A stretch of DNA of 39,651 bases from contig NZ_JAHLQB010000079.1 of NCBI RefSeq assembly GCF_018918205.1, forward strand, positions 1 to 39,651, written 5' to 3'. Source of the DNA: Lachnoclostridium sp. MSJ-17. GTDB taxonomy: Bacteria > Bacillota > Clostridia > Oscillospirales > Acutalibacteraceae. Shown here piece after piece: positions 32,836 through 39,651 of this stretch (the first letter of the stretch is position 1; every line of letters begins with the position of its first letter). A program made the translations under genes and the position numbers. The notes under the pieces were generated by a model. That model made no database searches, was not told the DNA's origin, and worked only from the letters and a program-made list of their open reading frames with translations.

Positions 32836-34272
32836 TTATGCTCTCACATATTTTTGATTTTTACTTTTTGGCTTATCGGGGATCGTCATCTTAAGCTTTC
32901 CGCACTCAAGCAGCGGTGTAATGATTTCCTTCATCATATAATAGCGCGAAAAGCCTGTGAAATGCTCGAGCTCGGCGCGGGTACGCGGCGTAGCGCAGAA
33001 ATCAAGCACCGCTTCTTCCAAATTACCGTCGCTTTTTTTCTCCGCACGCCAGATGTTGTTTTTGAACGTAACGATAAAATCTCCGCGTCTTACTTCAAAA
33101 ACAGGCGCAGGCAGACCGGCGTTCTCAAATTCACGGCGAATGGTGGGGATACCCGAATAGCGGTTCTCGGTAACGTGCAGCAGTTCCAACATATTGGCGA
33201 GCGTGGCGTTTCTTGTGTCGGGACGCACCTTTCCGAGAGAATCGATAGAGATTTTACCGTACAGACCGCCGGGACTTTTGATTTCCATGCGATCGCGGTA
33301 CATTTCGATCCGCACCGGAATGTTCTCGGTATGAATACTGTAATCGCGGTGAACAAGCGCGTTGAGAATGGCTTCTCTGACCGCTTTGGCGGGATATTCG
33401 GGAATATCGCTGCGCTTTCCCTTTTCATCAATGATTGTTTTGGTGCGGCTATTCCGTGCGACGAAGCTCTCAGCTGCTTCGAGCATATCGGAAATCGCGC
33501 CGGTGATCCGTTTGTTGTCGATAAAGCGTTCGTCGTCCGTTCCGGTCTGACCGATTTCCGTTCCGGGTATAACAACAGCCGTAATTGAAAACTGAGGGAA
33601 ATACGCTTGCGGATATTTGGAGAACACCATGACGCCTGCGAGCGTCGGCGTGTCTCCGTCCATCACGCCCATGAGCTGCAGCAATTCGTCCTCGCTTACG
33701 TTCTGCGCGAGATTTTCACGTTCGTTTTTGACTGCGCGCTTGTAGTCGTCCAATCTGTCAGAGTCAAAAAGGGTTATCTTGGCGTTCGGAACTGTCCGTA
33801 AATCGTCATGAATACGCTTGCGGAATGCGTCGTAGCTGTAGATCTCATATTCGCTCATTAGCTCGTCCGCGTCGCCGACGCGTACATAAGAGCCCTTGAT
33901 ACGCCCTACGCCTTTGTAAAAACAAGGACGCTCTGAAATTTCAACCGCCGGTATTTCGGCGGAAACGATCACCTTGCCGCCAATCTCGCAAACGGTAAAC
34001 AACGCTCTGACGGCAGGCTCCATCTGATTGCACTGCTCCGTGACTTTTTTCTGCAAATCCTGCGCGTCATAAACGCCCACCGTCGCGAAATCGGCAGATT
34101 CATCTATTCCGAATAGGATAATGCCGCCGCTGTCCTGATTAGAGAACGAGGACAGCGTATCAAATAACCGTTTTGGCGTGCCGATATGTGCCGCCTTTAA
34201 TTCGATTGTCTGTCCTTCCGCTTTCGTTCGCTGAACCTTTTTTACTAAATCAAACAACGCTTCTTCCTGCAT
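32836..34272 (-). CDS. AlbA_2 (Schlafen-type AAA_4) ATP-binding regulator with winged helix
   Basis: A 478-residue protein of the COG2865 type. An N-terminal AlbA_2 domain (about 15-135) shows GQTIELKAAHIGTPKRLFD, LSSFSNQDSGGIILFGIDE and GSYVRVGDAD. A HATPase_c_4-like module follows (about 295-390, AKAVREAILNALVHRDYS), then a C-terminal winged helix (CATPRTRAELEHFTGFSRYY). Such proteins are annotated as transcriptional regulators and occur in mobile elements and defence-like loci; the true activity is unknown. The ATG at 34272 has GAGGTG upstream. Its promoter lies within an array of GATTTCTGCCAACT repeats, suggesting self-regulation. GC content is well above that of the preceding element. 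Confidence 0.85.
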   Translation of the reverse strand: MQEEALFDLVKKVQRTKAEGQTIELKAAHIGTPKRLFDTLSSFSNQDSGGIILFGIDESADFATVGVYDAQDLQKKVTEQCNQMEPAVRALFTVCEIGGKVIVSAEIPAVEISERPCFYKGVGRIKGSYVRVGDADELMSEYEIYSYDAFRKRIHDDLRTVPNAKITLFDSDRLDDYKRAVKNERENLAQNVSEDELLQLMGVMDGDTPTLAGVMVFSKYPQAYFPQFSITAVVIPGTEIGQTGTDDERFIDNKRITGAISDMLEAAESFVARNSRTKTIIDEKGKRSDIPEYPAKAVREAILNALVHRDYSIHTENIPVRIEMYRDRMEIKSPGGLYGKISIDSLGKVRPDTRNATLANMLELLHVTENRYSGIPTIRREFENAGLPAPVFEVRRGDFIVTFKNNIWRAEKKSDGNLEEAVLDFCATPRTRAELEHFTGFSRYYMMKEIITPLLECGKLKMTIPDKPKSKNQKYVRA

Positions 34273-34293
34273 GAAACTTCACCTCTGTTATTA

Positions 34294-34322
34294 AGTATAA
34301 CCGATTTCTGCCAACTTTTCAA
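34294..34322 (-). promoter_or_regulatory. Promoter of the AlbA_2 gene, covered by repeats
   Basis: TTGAAA (34317-34322), 17-bp spacer, TATACT (34294-34299) on the minus strand. The spacer contains one GATTTCTGCCAACT repeat, and a second lies just upstream of the -35. Confidence 0.8.
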
Positions 34323-34420
34323 GATTTCTGCCAACTATTTTTGAAATTAGAGCAACTAAACTTGATTTCTGCCAACTGTTTGCAGAAATAGAGCAACAGT
34401 TTTATTTAAAGTTGGCAGAT
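34303..34420. repeat. Operator-like repeat array upstream of the AlbA_2 gene
   Basis: GATTTCTGCCAACT at 34303-34316, 34323-34336 (20-bp period) and 34364-34377 (about 41 bp further). An inverted AGTTGGCAGAT lies at 34410-34420, and a second motif, GAAATTAGAGCAACT at 34343 and GAAATAGAGCAACA at 34385. The spacing is near two and four helical turns. Confidence 0.8.
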
Positions 34421-34433
34421 TTTAAAAGAATAT

Positions 34434-34466
34434 TCCCCAAAACTAAAAATCTTTGATTTTTGGGGA
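34434..34466. other. Hairpin TTCCCCAAAA / TTTTTGGGGAA
   Basis: Stem near 34433-34466 with an A/T-rich loop. It could terminate transcripts in either direction or belong to the regulatory array; there is no clear T-run beyond the stem. Confidence 0.4.
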
Positions 34467-34486
34467 AACAGTAGACATTTCCCCGT

Positions 34487-34549
34487 GAGAGTCCAAATTT
34501 GGACCTTTATCAAATTATCTGCGCCTGCGAGGTCCAAATTTGGACTCTC
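34487..34549. repeat. Twin GTCCAAATTTGGAC palindromes in a 20-bp inverted repeat
   Basis: Each box has a perfect 14-bp palindrome (34491-34504 and 34532-34545). With their flanks (GAGA...CT and AG...TCTC) they form a perfect 20-bp inverted repeat, 34487-34506 and 34530-34549. Confidence 0.85.
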
Positions 34550-34607
34550 GCCGGCGTTTTTTGCAGTTCATACGAGCAACAAAGTCAGCATTAAATAATT
34601 TTTCTTT

Positions 34608-34849
34608 GTGATATAATATGATTAGAGAGGGCAAGCTACCCAGAAAGGAGGAAGGCTATGAGCGAATAACAAAAAGCGCCGCAAGGGATGTTGGTGCATC
34701 CCTTACGGCTGAGATTCAAAACGCATTACCACACACATTTTATGAATCCTACCGATATTCTACCACGTTTCGGAGGATTTATAAAGCAGAAAAAGAAAAA
34801 TCCTTATAACAAGGAGTTATCTCCGAAATAACGGAAAGGAGTATCAAAC
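34608..34849 (+). promoter_or_regulatory. Extended -10 promoter and structured leader of the HTH-primase operon
   Basis: An extended -10 (TG-A-TATAAT, ending 34617) starts a leader of about 225 nt. It carries AAAGGAGG with a tiny ATG-AGC-GAA-TAA frame (34658-34669). Next is a strong hairpin GCCGCAAGGGATG / CATCCCTTACGGC (34678-34709). A branched structure follows: TTTCGGAG (34768-34775) / CTCCGAAA (34821-34828) enclosing GGATTT/AAATCC and ATAAC-AAGGA-GTTAT. The real ribosome site AAAGGAG then precedes 34850. Confidence 0.5.
34658..34831 (+). pseudogene. Possible 58-codon small gene with in-frame stop at codon 4
   Basis: An ATG 7 nt after a perfect AAAGGAGG begins MSE and then TAA. The same frame stays open for 53 further codons (QKAPQGMLVHPLRLRF ... 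NPYNKELSPK) and closes at 34831, just before the next gene's ribosome site. It could be a nonsense-mutated small gene, a leader peptide of three residues, or chance. A 63-codon frame in another phase (34618-34809) overlaps but starts on the -10 box. Confidence 0.25.
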
Positions 34850-35140
34850 ATGACATCAAATTATTCGGCAGAGCAAGCCGTAATCGTAAAAATACCCGTT
34901 GTCCTGACCATCAAGGACGCGATGCAGAAAATCAAACAGGATTGCCCCGATACGGCAATTTCCGAGCATTTTCTCCGTCAACTGATAAGGGACGGCGTTT
35001 TGCCGGCGTTAAAGGCAGGCAACAAGGCACTGATCAACATGGATGTGCTCAGCAAATTTCTCAGCGATCCCGAAGCGGAGAAGTTTCAGCCAAAAGGCTC
35101 CGCAAACAACGGAATCCGCCCTGTTCCATCGGGACGGTGA
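34850..35140 (+). CDS. Excisionase-like helix-turn-helix protein
   Basis: A 96-residue DNA-binding protein. Residues 15-75 (PVVLTIKDAMQKI ... SEHFLRQLIRDGVLPALKAG ... INMDVLSKFL) follow the MerR/Xis-like winged helix found in excisionases and element regulators; the tail is unstructured. The ATG follows AAAGGAG by 8 nt. It overlaps the primase-helicase start (GTGA), so the two are translationally coupled. It is likelier a replication or excision accessory than a phage Xis, because no integrase is next to it. Confidence 0.7.
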   Translation: MTSNYSAEQAVIVKIPVVLTIKDAMQKIKQDCPDTAISEHFLRQLIRDGVLPALKAGNKALINMDVLSKFLSDPEAEKFQPKGSANNGIRPVPSGR

Positions 35141-36966
35141 GCACATTGCGGTTGAATGAAATACTGAATCGGCTTAACGGTGTGAAGTCCGTCGGCAGGG
35201 AGCATTATCTCGCCCTCTGTCCCTGCCATGACGACCACCGCCCGAGCTTGGATATCGCTGTTAAAAACAACAAAATCCTGATGTGCTGTCCTGTCTGCGA
35301 CGCGGACGGCGTCAAGGTGATGCACACATTGGGACTGAATGCACGTGATTTATTTGAGGATTCAAAGCGTGAACGTCCCGAACGCCCCGCGAGCGTGGAT
35401 TACTACTATTCGGACAAGCTGAAAAAGACGCGTTTTTACATCTGGGATGATAAAACGCAGGGTTGGAGCAAATCCTTTTGCTGGTATCACAAGGGAGAAT
35501 GTGGTCAGCAGGTCAAGGGTCTGCCTAAGGGCTCTGACGGGAGGAGCATTTCGCCGCCGCTCTATCATCAGGAGTTTTTGATCGTCGCCCGTGATCGGCA
35601 GGAGACTGTCTATATTGCCGAAGGTGAAAAGGACGTGGACACCCTCATATGTCTCGGCAGGCTTGCCGTGTGCTCGCCTCACGGCGCGGGCAAGGGCAGG
35701 CTGGAAAACAAATGGCCGAAGGAGTACAGCACGCTGTTTGAAGGGCTGGACGTAGTGATTCTGCCCGACAACGACGAGGCTGGACGAAACCTCGCACAGT
35801 ATGTCGCGGCTCAGCTGTACCCGATCGCCAAATCCGTCAAGCTGCCCGATCTGACAGCGGAGTGGACAGATTTGCCTGAAAAAGGCGATATTTCAGATAT
35901 TGCCGAACGCAGCAGTAAAAAGGATACAAATGCCCGGCTGGATCAGCTGATTGAAAACACAGAGCTATGGCAGCTACCGCATGAAAAATCTCCCTATATT
36001 TGTTTGTCAGACGTGAAAAGCACCAAGATCAAATGGCTGTGGTACCCATATATCCCACTCGGCAAAATCACGCTGATGACTGCCGATCCCGGGGCAGGCA
36101 AAACGTTTTTGGCGTTGTATCTGGTTGCGCAGACGAGCAAGGGAGCGCCGTTCTACGGCGAGACAATCCCTTTGCAAGAACCGGCGCGAGCGGTCTACCT
36201 GACTGCCGAGGATGGCTTGGCGGACACGATCAAACCGCGCTTGGAACCAATGAAACCAATCTTTGACAATATCTATTCCTATGATGAAAGTGAGAAAAGC
36301 CTGAGTTTGTCGGACAGCAAAATTGAGGAAATCATGCAGAAGCTGCATCCGAAGCTCATAGTATTCGACCCATTGCAGGCGTACTTAGGCGCTGATGTCG
36401 ATATGCACCGCGCGAACGAAGTCCGTCCTGTGCTCCGCAGAATCGGGCAACTTGCAGATAAGTACAGCTGCGCCGTGATTTTTATCATGCACAATTCGAA
36501 AGCGACACAGAACGCTGCCTTACAAAGGGCGCTGGGGTCCGTGGATATTCCCGCAATCGCGCGCAGCATGCTGATCCTCGCAAATGCCCCCGAGGGCGGA
36601 AGGCTGCTCTGTCACGAAAAATCAAGCCTTGCCGCGCGAGGACAGTCGATATGCTTCGATGTTGATCCGAGCAAGGGCGGTATCGTATTCAGCGGATATT
36701 CCGACCTCAGAGCCGACGATGTGCTGACAGCACACGCGTCCTCAAGAAACAAATCCAGCAAAAAACGCGACGAGCTGTGTGATGAATTGCTGGCGTTGTT
36801 CGGCGACGAGGATCGTCTCCGTGTGGACAGTATAGAAAAGCTGTGCGAGCAGCTTGGCTGCAGCCGCAATACGCTTTACCGCGCACGTGACGAGCTGCAA
36901 ATCAAAAGCGTTGTCAAGGGTTTCGGAAAAGACAGAACCGCATGGTGGCAGCTGCCCGTTTCCTAA
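35137..36966 (+). CDS. Bifunctional primase-helicase (CHC2/TOPRIM plus RepA-like AAA ATPase)
   Basis: Replication protein of mobile elements. A 609-residue product starts at the GTG overlapping the HTH stop; a longer frame to 34942 runs inside the HTH gene. A CHC2 zinc finger (ALCPCHDDHRPSLDI ... MCCPVC, about 25-60) is followed by a TOPRIM fold (YIAEGEKDVDTL; VVILPDNDEAG), then a RepA/AAA_25 hexameric ATPase with Walker A ADPGAGKTFLA near 315 and Walker B KLIVFDPLQAY near 408. A C-terminal winged helix (KLCEQLGCSRNTLYRARDEL) ends it. This can prime and unwind, and so could support autonomous replication from the repeats just downstream. Confidence 0.88.
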   Translation: MSTLRLNEILNRLNGVKSVGREHYLALCPCHDDHRPSLDIAVKNNKILMCCPVCDADGVKVMHTLGLNARDLFEDSKRERPERPASVDYYYSDKLKKTRFYIWDDKTQGWSKSFCWYHKGECGQQVKGLPKGSDGRSISPPLYHQEFLIVARDRQETVYIAEGEKDVDTLICLGRLAVCSPHGAGKGRLENKWPKEYSTLFEGLDVVILPDNDEAGRNLAQYVAAQLYPIAKSVKLPDLTAEWTDLPEKGDISDIAERSSKKDTNARLDQLIENTELWQLPHEKSPYICLSDVKSTKIKWLWYPYIPLGKITLMTADPGAGKTFLALYLVAQTSKGAPFYGETIPLQEPARAVYLTAEDGLADTIKPRLEPMKPIFDNIYSYDESEKSLSLSDSKIEEIMQKLHPKLIVFDPLQAYLGADVDMHRANEVRPVLRRIGQLADKYSCAVIFIMHNSKATQNAALQRALGSVDIPAIARSMLILANAPEGGRLLCHEKSSLAARGQSICFDVDPSKGGIVFSGYSDLRADDVLTAHASSRNKSSKKRDELCDELLALFGDEDRLRVDSIEKLCEQLGCSRNTLYRARDELQIKSVVKGFGKDRTAWWQLPVS

Positions 36967-37020
36967 GAACATATATTTATTTGGGAATATTGGGAAAAAA
37001 CCACTGTTTATGCCGTTTTT

Positions 37021-37174
37021 GCATAAATCTCACACTGCTTTTTTTGTGGGATTTATGCCGGCGGCTTCCATAAATCCCAAATAGTCTCTAACTCTCATCA
37101 TTCCCATAAAAACAAGGCGTGGGATTAATGGAAAATCTCAGCACTCGTGCGGCTTCTTACCATAAATCCTAAAT
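37021..37174. repeat. CATAAATCCCA-type repeats in both orientations
   Basis: GCATAAATCTCACA (37021-37034) and TGTGGGATTTATGC (37045-37058) form a 14-bp hairpin. CCATAAATCCCAA follows at 37068-37080, TTCCCATAAA at 37101-37110, GTGGGATTAATGG at 37119-37131 and CCATAAATCCTAAAT at 37160-37174. Confidence 0.7.
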
Positions 37175-37266
37175 AACTTATTGTTCTTAGTGTAAGGTGT
37201 AATTTAAATTTTCTAATTTTTTCATACGCAATCGTAAAAATTATGATACCGACAGACGCCGATATT

Positions 37267-37318
37267 ATGGTACACATTTAAGCTTGTTATCATTGGTAGA
37301 AGTGTGTACCATTTTTTG
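37267..37318 (+). terminator. Terminator-like hairpin before the 395-residue gene
   Basis: ATGGTACACA (37267-37276) / TGTGTACCAT (37303-37312) with a 26-nt loop, followed by TTTTT. The large loop makes it a moderate candidate. Confidence 0.5.
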
Positions 37319-37370
37319 GGCTTTTCCAACGCTATAATCGCCTTTGTTATGCGGTTTTTTGCAAAGAAAT

Positions 37371-37435
37371 AACGGTTAGCAAACTACCGCAAGGTAGGAA
37401 GCTAAACTTGTATAGGTGGGTCATGATTTCATAGA
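37371..37435 (+). promoter_or_regulatory. Structured leader of the 395-residue gene
   Basis: TTAGC-AAA-CTACC-GCAA-GGTAG-GAA-GCTAA forms a two-tier stem capped by a GNRA tetraloop. It is followed by GGTC-A-TGA-TT-TCA-TA-GACC. A TATAAT lies at 37333-37338 upstream, with a poor -35. Confidence 0.45.
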
Positions 37436-37487
37436 CCGCGTCGTTGCGATTACAGCATAAACAGAAACGAAAAAGGAGTGATTATTG

Positions 37488-38672
37488 ATGAGTGTTACCG
37501 TGAACAAACCGCTCTCTTACGCAAAAGAGCTTTTCCTGTCGATCACGTTGGTTGCGCAGGAAATTTCATCGGATACAGTAAAAGAAATGAAAAAAGACTT
37601 CGGCGAGTCCATCATACGAAACAGTGTGATCAGAATATTGAAAAGCAAAGGATATATTCAAAAAGTTGGCAAAAGTTCCGACTACGGATATGTTCTGACA
37701 GGCGACGGATACGATTATGTGCGAATTAAAATGCCGGATAAGTTTCCGTACCATATTTTTCAATTTCCCACCCATATCTATGACCGTGCTCGCAGAGTCA
37801 AACGCCGCCAGATGTCGATGGTATTGTATAATCTCTACCGTGAAGGAGTGTCCTTTGGCAATCATTTAACGGATCTGGACGCGATTATTAGCGGTGAACC
37901 GGCAGAGATAACTGCGCCGTTTTTTGTCACACAAAGGGAGATCAGACAGTCCAACAGCTACCTGGGAACAGCCTACGGCACGAGGCTGTTCGGAGTGATC
38001 GTCACACAAACAAAAATTATTATCGTGTATGCGCCGTCGAAAATCAAAAACCTGTACGCGCGCACGGAAAACGCATTCTATAAAAGCATTAAATGCACTT
38101 TTTCATATGCTGCCCCACCCTACAATCTTCCTGCAAATATTGAATATATCTATTTTTATATGACCGATGAAGATGTGATAGATTCGTTTTCGGAAACAGG
38201 CAAGCGAAATGTACATTCCGCTTCAACCTACCGGATGTACTGCAAAAGCATCCTAAAGCAATTATACATCTACCGCATGAACGTCAGCTCTTTCCGCTTG
38301 TCGGATATTTTTGATATGGACAAGAGAAACGCAATTGACGCAGTGTTTACGGAATACTATGAGGTACAGCCGCGTGCATTACAAGACAAGTATGATAAAC
38401 ACATTTGCGGGTATTACCGAAATACGGACATTCCCGTTTTTATGCTTTGGGATTTGTCGCCGTCGGCGTTGGTCAGCGCAATAGACTATACACATCGGAC
38501 GGGTTTTGGCATTGACGGAAAGGTTTATCTGATGTGCTTTGAGGAGGATTCCGGGTTGATTGCGGATATCCTGAATACGGATAGGCATTTAGCAAAGCAT
38601 TTTGCCATCTGCGATTTGCCGTATCATGAGGTTAAGCAATACATTAACGGAGAAATCGCGTGTATAGATTAA
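37488..38672 (+). CDS. Uncharacterised winged-helix protein (possible replication-relaxation type)
   Basis: A 394-residue soluble protein I cannot name with certainty. The N-terminal 75 residues look like a winged helix (IIRNSVIRILKSKGYIQKVG ... YGYVLTGDGYDYV), followed by RARRVKRRQMSMVLYNLYREG and a mixed alpha/beta body (RLFGVIVTQTKIIIVYAPSK; YIYFYMTDED; GKVYLMCFEEDSG). A leading winged helix plus nuclease-like fold is the plan of Replic_Relax proteins of integrative elements, offered as a guess. The ATG at 37488 lies 9 nt after AAGGAG. It stands behind a structured leader and is not coupled to neighbours. Confidence 0.7.
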   Translation: MSVTVNKPLSYAKELFLSITLVAQEISSDTVKEMKKDFGESIIRNSVIRILKSKGYIQKVGKSSDYGYVLTGDGYDYVRIKMPDKFPYHIFQFPTHIYDRARRVKRRQMSMVLYNLYREGVSFGNHLTDLDAIISGEPAEITAPFFVTQREIRQSNSYLGTAYGTRLFGVIVTQTKIIIVYAPSKIKNLYARTENAFYKSIKCTFSYAAPPYNLPANIEYIYFYMTDEDVIDSFSETGKRNVHSASTYRMYCKSILKQLYIYRMNVSSFRLSDIFDMDKRNAIDAVFTEYYEVQPRALQDKYDKHICGYYRNTDIPVFMLWDLSPSALVSAIDYTHRTGFGIDGKVYLMCFEEDSGLIADILNTDRHLAKHFAICDLPYHEVKQYINGEIACID

Positions 38673-38767
38673 GCCGCAAATCGGATTGAATTGCGAAAAG
38701 AAAAAAGAAATACAAAAGAGAAAAAACGGAGATTTGCAAAATTAAATATTCCGTTAAAGTCTATTCC

Positions 38768-38796
38768 TTGACTTTTGTCAGCACACGTGATATGCT
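38768..38796 (+). promoter_or_regulatory. Sigma-A promoter of the XRE regulator
   Basis: TTGACT (38768-38773), 17-bp spacer, TATGCT (38791-38796). A 5' leader hairpin GCAACCT / AGGTTGC (38814-38836) follows. Confidence 0.75.
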
Positions 38797-38867
38797 GTCA
38801 TTGTAATCAATCAGCAACCTTTGATAAACAGGTTGCGAAATGCCGACAACGACAGGAGAGATGAACG

Positions 38868-39524
38868 GTGTCACGTAATAAAGAAATAGCACGGAGACTT
38901 TCCGAACTTCGAAAAGATAAGGGCATTACCCAGAGCGAGCTGGCGGAAATGTTGGGAGTGAGCCGCACGACGGTCGCAAACTACGAAACAGGCAACCGCA
39001 CACCCGAATACGATACACTCGCAAGATTGGCGGACATTTATCAGGTCAGCTGCGACTACATCATTCGCGGCATATCCTCCGAGTTTGCTGAGATTTACGC
39101 CACAACCGGCTTGAGTGAAGACGCGGTTTGGGTGCTGTCGATTCTTAACCGATACGGAAAAGACAGAAAGCTCCTTGACACAGTGAATCAGCTGTTGGAA
39201 AACGAGTACCGCACCGCCTATGATCTGCTCAGTCAAAGCGGAGAAAACGTCGCTGTGGACGGTCTTGCTCCCAAGCTGAATCCGCGCAAATACAGCCGCT
39301 GCTCACAATTGCTCTCCAAGATTGCGGCATACTTGCAGCAGCCGCGCCGTGTGCGTAATCACTACCTGACCGACGACGGACGGATCCTTTCGCTGGAAGC
39401 ATGGAAAAACGAAGCCTGTCCCCCGGCGATACCGCTCAACGGAAACGAGCTGGCGGCGGATTATCTGGTGCAGGCAATCATTGAGGCGTTGAAGTCACAG
39501 GAAGAGGAATTCAATAATGATTGA
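38868..39524 (+). CDS. XRE-family helix-turn-helix regulator
   Basis: A 218-residue repressor-like protein. The HTH (residues 7-62) is textbook: ARRLSELRKDKGITQSELAE, MLGVSRTTVANYETGNRTP and YDTLARLADIYQVSCDYIIRG. The C-terminal 150 residues are mostly helical and unrecognised, without an obvious peptidase catalytic dyad, so LexA/CI-type self-cleavage is not supported. The GTG at 38868 is 9 nt after AGGAG. It has its own promoter and terminator and probably controls the element. Confidence 0.9.
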   Translation: MSRNKEIARRLSELRKDKGITQSELAEMLGVSRTTVANYETGNRTPEYDTLARLADIYQVSCDYIIRGISSEFAEIYATTGLSEDAVWVLSILNRYGKDRKLLDTVNQLLENEYRTAYDLLSQSGENVAVDGLAPKLNPRKYSRCSQLLSKIAAYLQQPRRVRNHYLTDDGRILSLEAWKNEACPPAIPLNGNELAADYLVQAIIEALKSQEEEFNND

Positions 39525-39527
39525 TTG

Positions 39528-39555
39528 AAACGGACGAGTGAAATCGTCCGTTTTG
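39528..39555 (+). terminator. Terminator of the XRE gene
   Basis: AAACGGACG / CGTCCGTTT with an 8-nt loop and a T-rich tail. Confidence 0.85.
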
Positions 39556-39557
39556 TA

Positions 39558-39586
39558 TTGACACCGAAACAAGCGTATGATATGAT
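39558..39586 (+). promoter_or_regulatory. Strong sigma-A promoter at the right edge
   Basis: TTGACA (39558-39563), 17-bp spacer, TATGAT (39581-39586). Confidence 0.85.
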
Positions 39587-39643
39587 AACAATACGAAACA
39601 TATTTATCAAATGTTCCAGATAGTTATCAAAGAAGGGAAATGT

Positions 39644-39651
39644 ATGGCAAG
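39644..39651 (+). CDS. Start of a gene cut by the window edge
   Basis: ATG-GCA-AG follows AGAAGGGAAATGT and a strong promoter. Only two codons are visible, so no function can be given. Confidence 0.4.

Larger units (their letters stand above)
36967..37487. other. Non-coding repeat- and hairpin-rich spacer (possible origin)
   Basis: No gene is seen in 521 bp. It contains the CATAAATCCCA-type repeats (37021-37174), an AT-rich stretch (37200-37260), a long-loop hairpin with T-run (37267-37318) and the structured leader of the next gene. The arrangement of iterons beside AT-rich DNA and a primase-helicase gene is origin-like. Confidence 0.5.

Noticed and set aside
34618-34809. 63-codon plus-strand frame in the leader of the HTH gene
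   Set aside because: Its only start codon is on the -10 box and it has no ribosome site; kept only as a note in the leader entry.
36967-37260. CRISPR array
   Set aside because: Repeats are short, in both orientations and irregularly spaced; no cas gene is in the window.
37371-37435. c-di-GMP class I (GEMM) riboswitch
   Set aside because: A GNRA-capped stem is present, but the conserved GEMM core bases and second stem with receptor are not recognisable.

Overview
The window looks like a chromosome segment of a low-G+C-lineage Gram-positive anaerobe with a fairly GC-rich core, most likely a Clostridia/Oscillospirales (Ruminococcaceae-like) gut bacterium. The evidence is the mreBCD-PBP2-minD-mgsA gene order, a two-subunit class I (Fe-S) fumarase, strong AGGAGG ribosome sites, sigma-A promoters with exact 17-bp spacers, and intrinsic terminators. 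The assignment is inference; no rRNA or phylogenetic marker comparison could be run.

Positions 1-25,000 are ordinary core genome. On the minus strand lie hisS (cut by the window edge), mgsA, minD, a class B penicillin-binding protein, mreD, mreC, mreB, dut, a U32 peptidase of the rRNA-hydroxylase type, and zapA. On the plus strand follow a cytoplasmic GH13 alpha-glucanase, an acetolactate synthase large subunit and a sirtuin. Then come the minus-strand operon ddl-murF-upp, fumarase alpha/beta, a divergent OmpR-type two-component system, and tatD and metG. Several spacers of this region carry arrays of 7-nt tandem repeats, some running through the 3' ends of genes.

Positions 25,070-32,673 hold an AT-rich integrated element of about 7.5 kb in the 3' end of an initiator tRNA-fMet gene. 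It is bounded by perfect 91-bp direct repeats that contain the tRNA 3' half and its terminator. It encodes a Tn916-type tyrosine integrase with an arm-binding domain, a small excisionase-like protein, a TOPRIM primase-like protein without helicase, an unknown 476-residue protein, an HU-like protein, a small serine recombinase and an unknown 128-residue protein. It has its own regulatory architecture: paired TTCTAA arm-type sites at both ends, a TTCTAAT palindrome at the int promoter, a 13-bp inverted repeat bracketing the primase promoter, a res-like cluster, and TTTACA/TGTAAA palindromes. I see no relaxase or virion gene, so it is a cryptic integrative or satellite element.

Positions 32,674-39,651 look like a second accessory module of intermediate base composition. 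It contains an AlbA_2/Schlafen-type ATP-binding regulator whose promoter sits inside an array of GATTTCTGCCAACT repeats. Next are twin GTCCAAATTTGGAC palindromes, a structured leader, an excisionase-like HTH gene coupled to a primase-helicase, a spacer rich in CATAAATCCCA-type repeats (possible replication origin), an uncharacterised winged-helix protein behind a structured leader, and an XRE regulator. A further gene begins at the right edge. The gene set suggests an integrative mobilisable or conjugative element, but its recombinase, relaxase and right end are outside the window.
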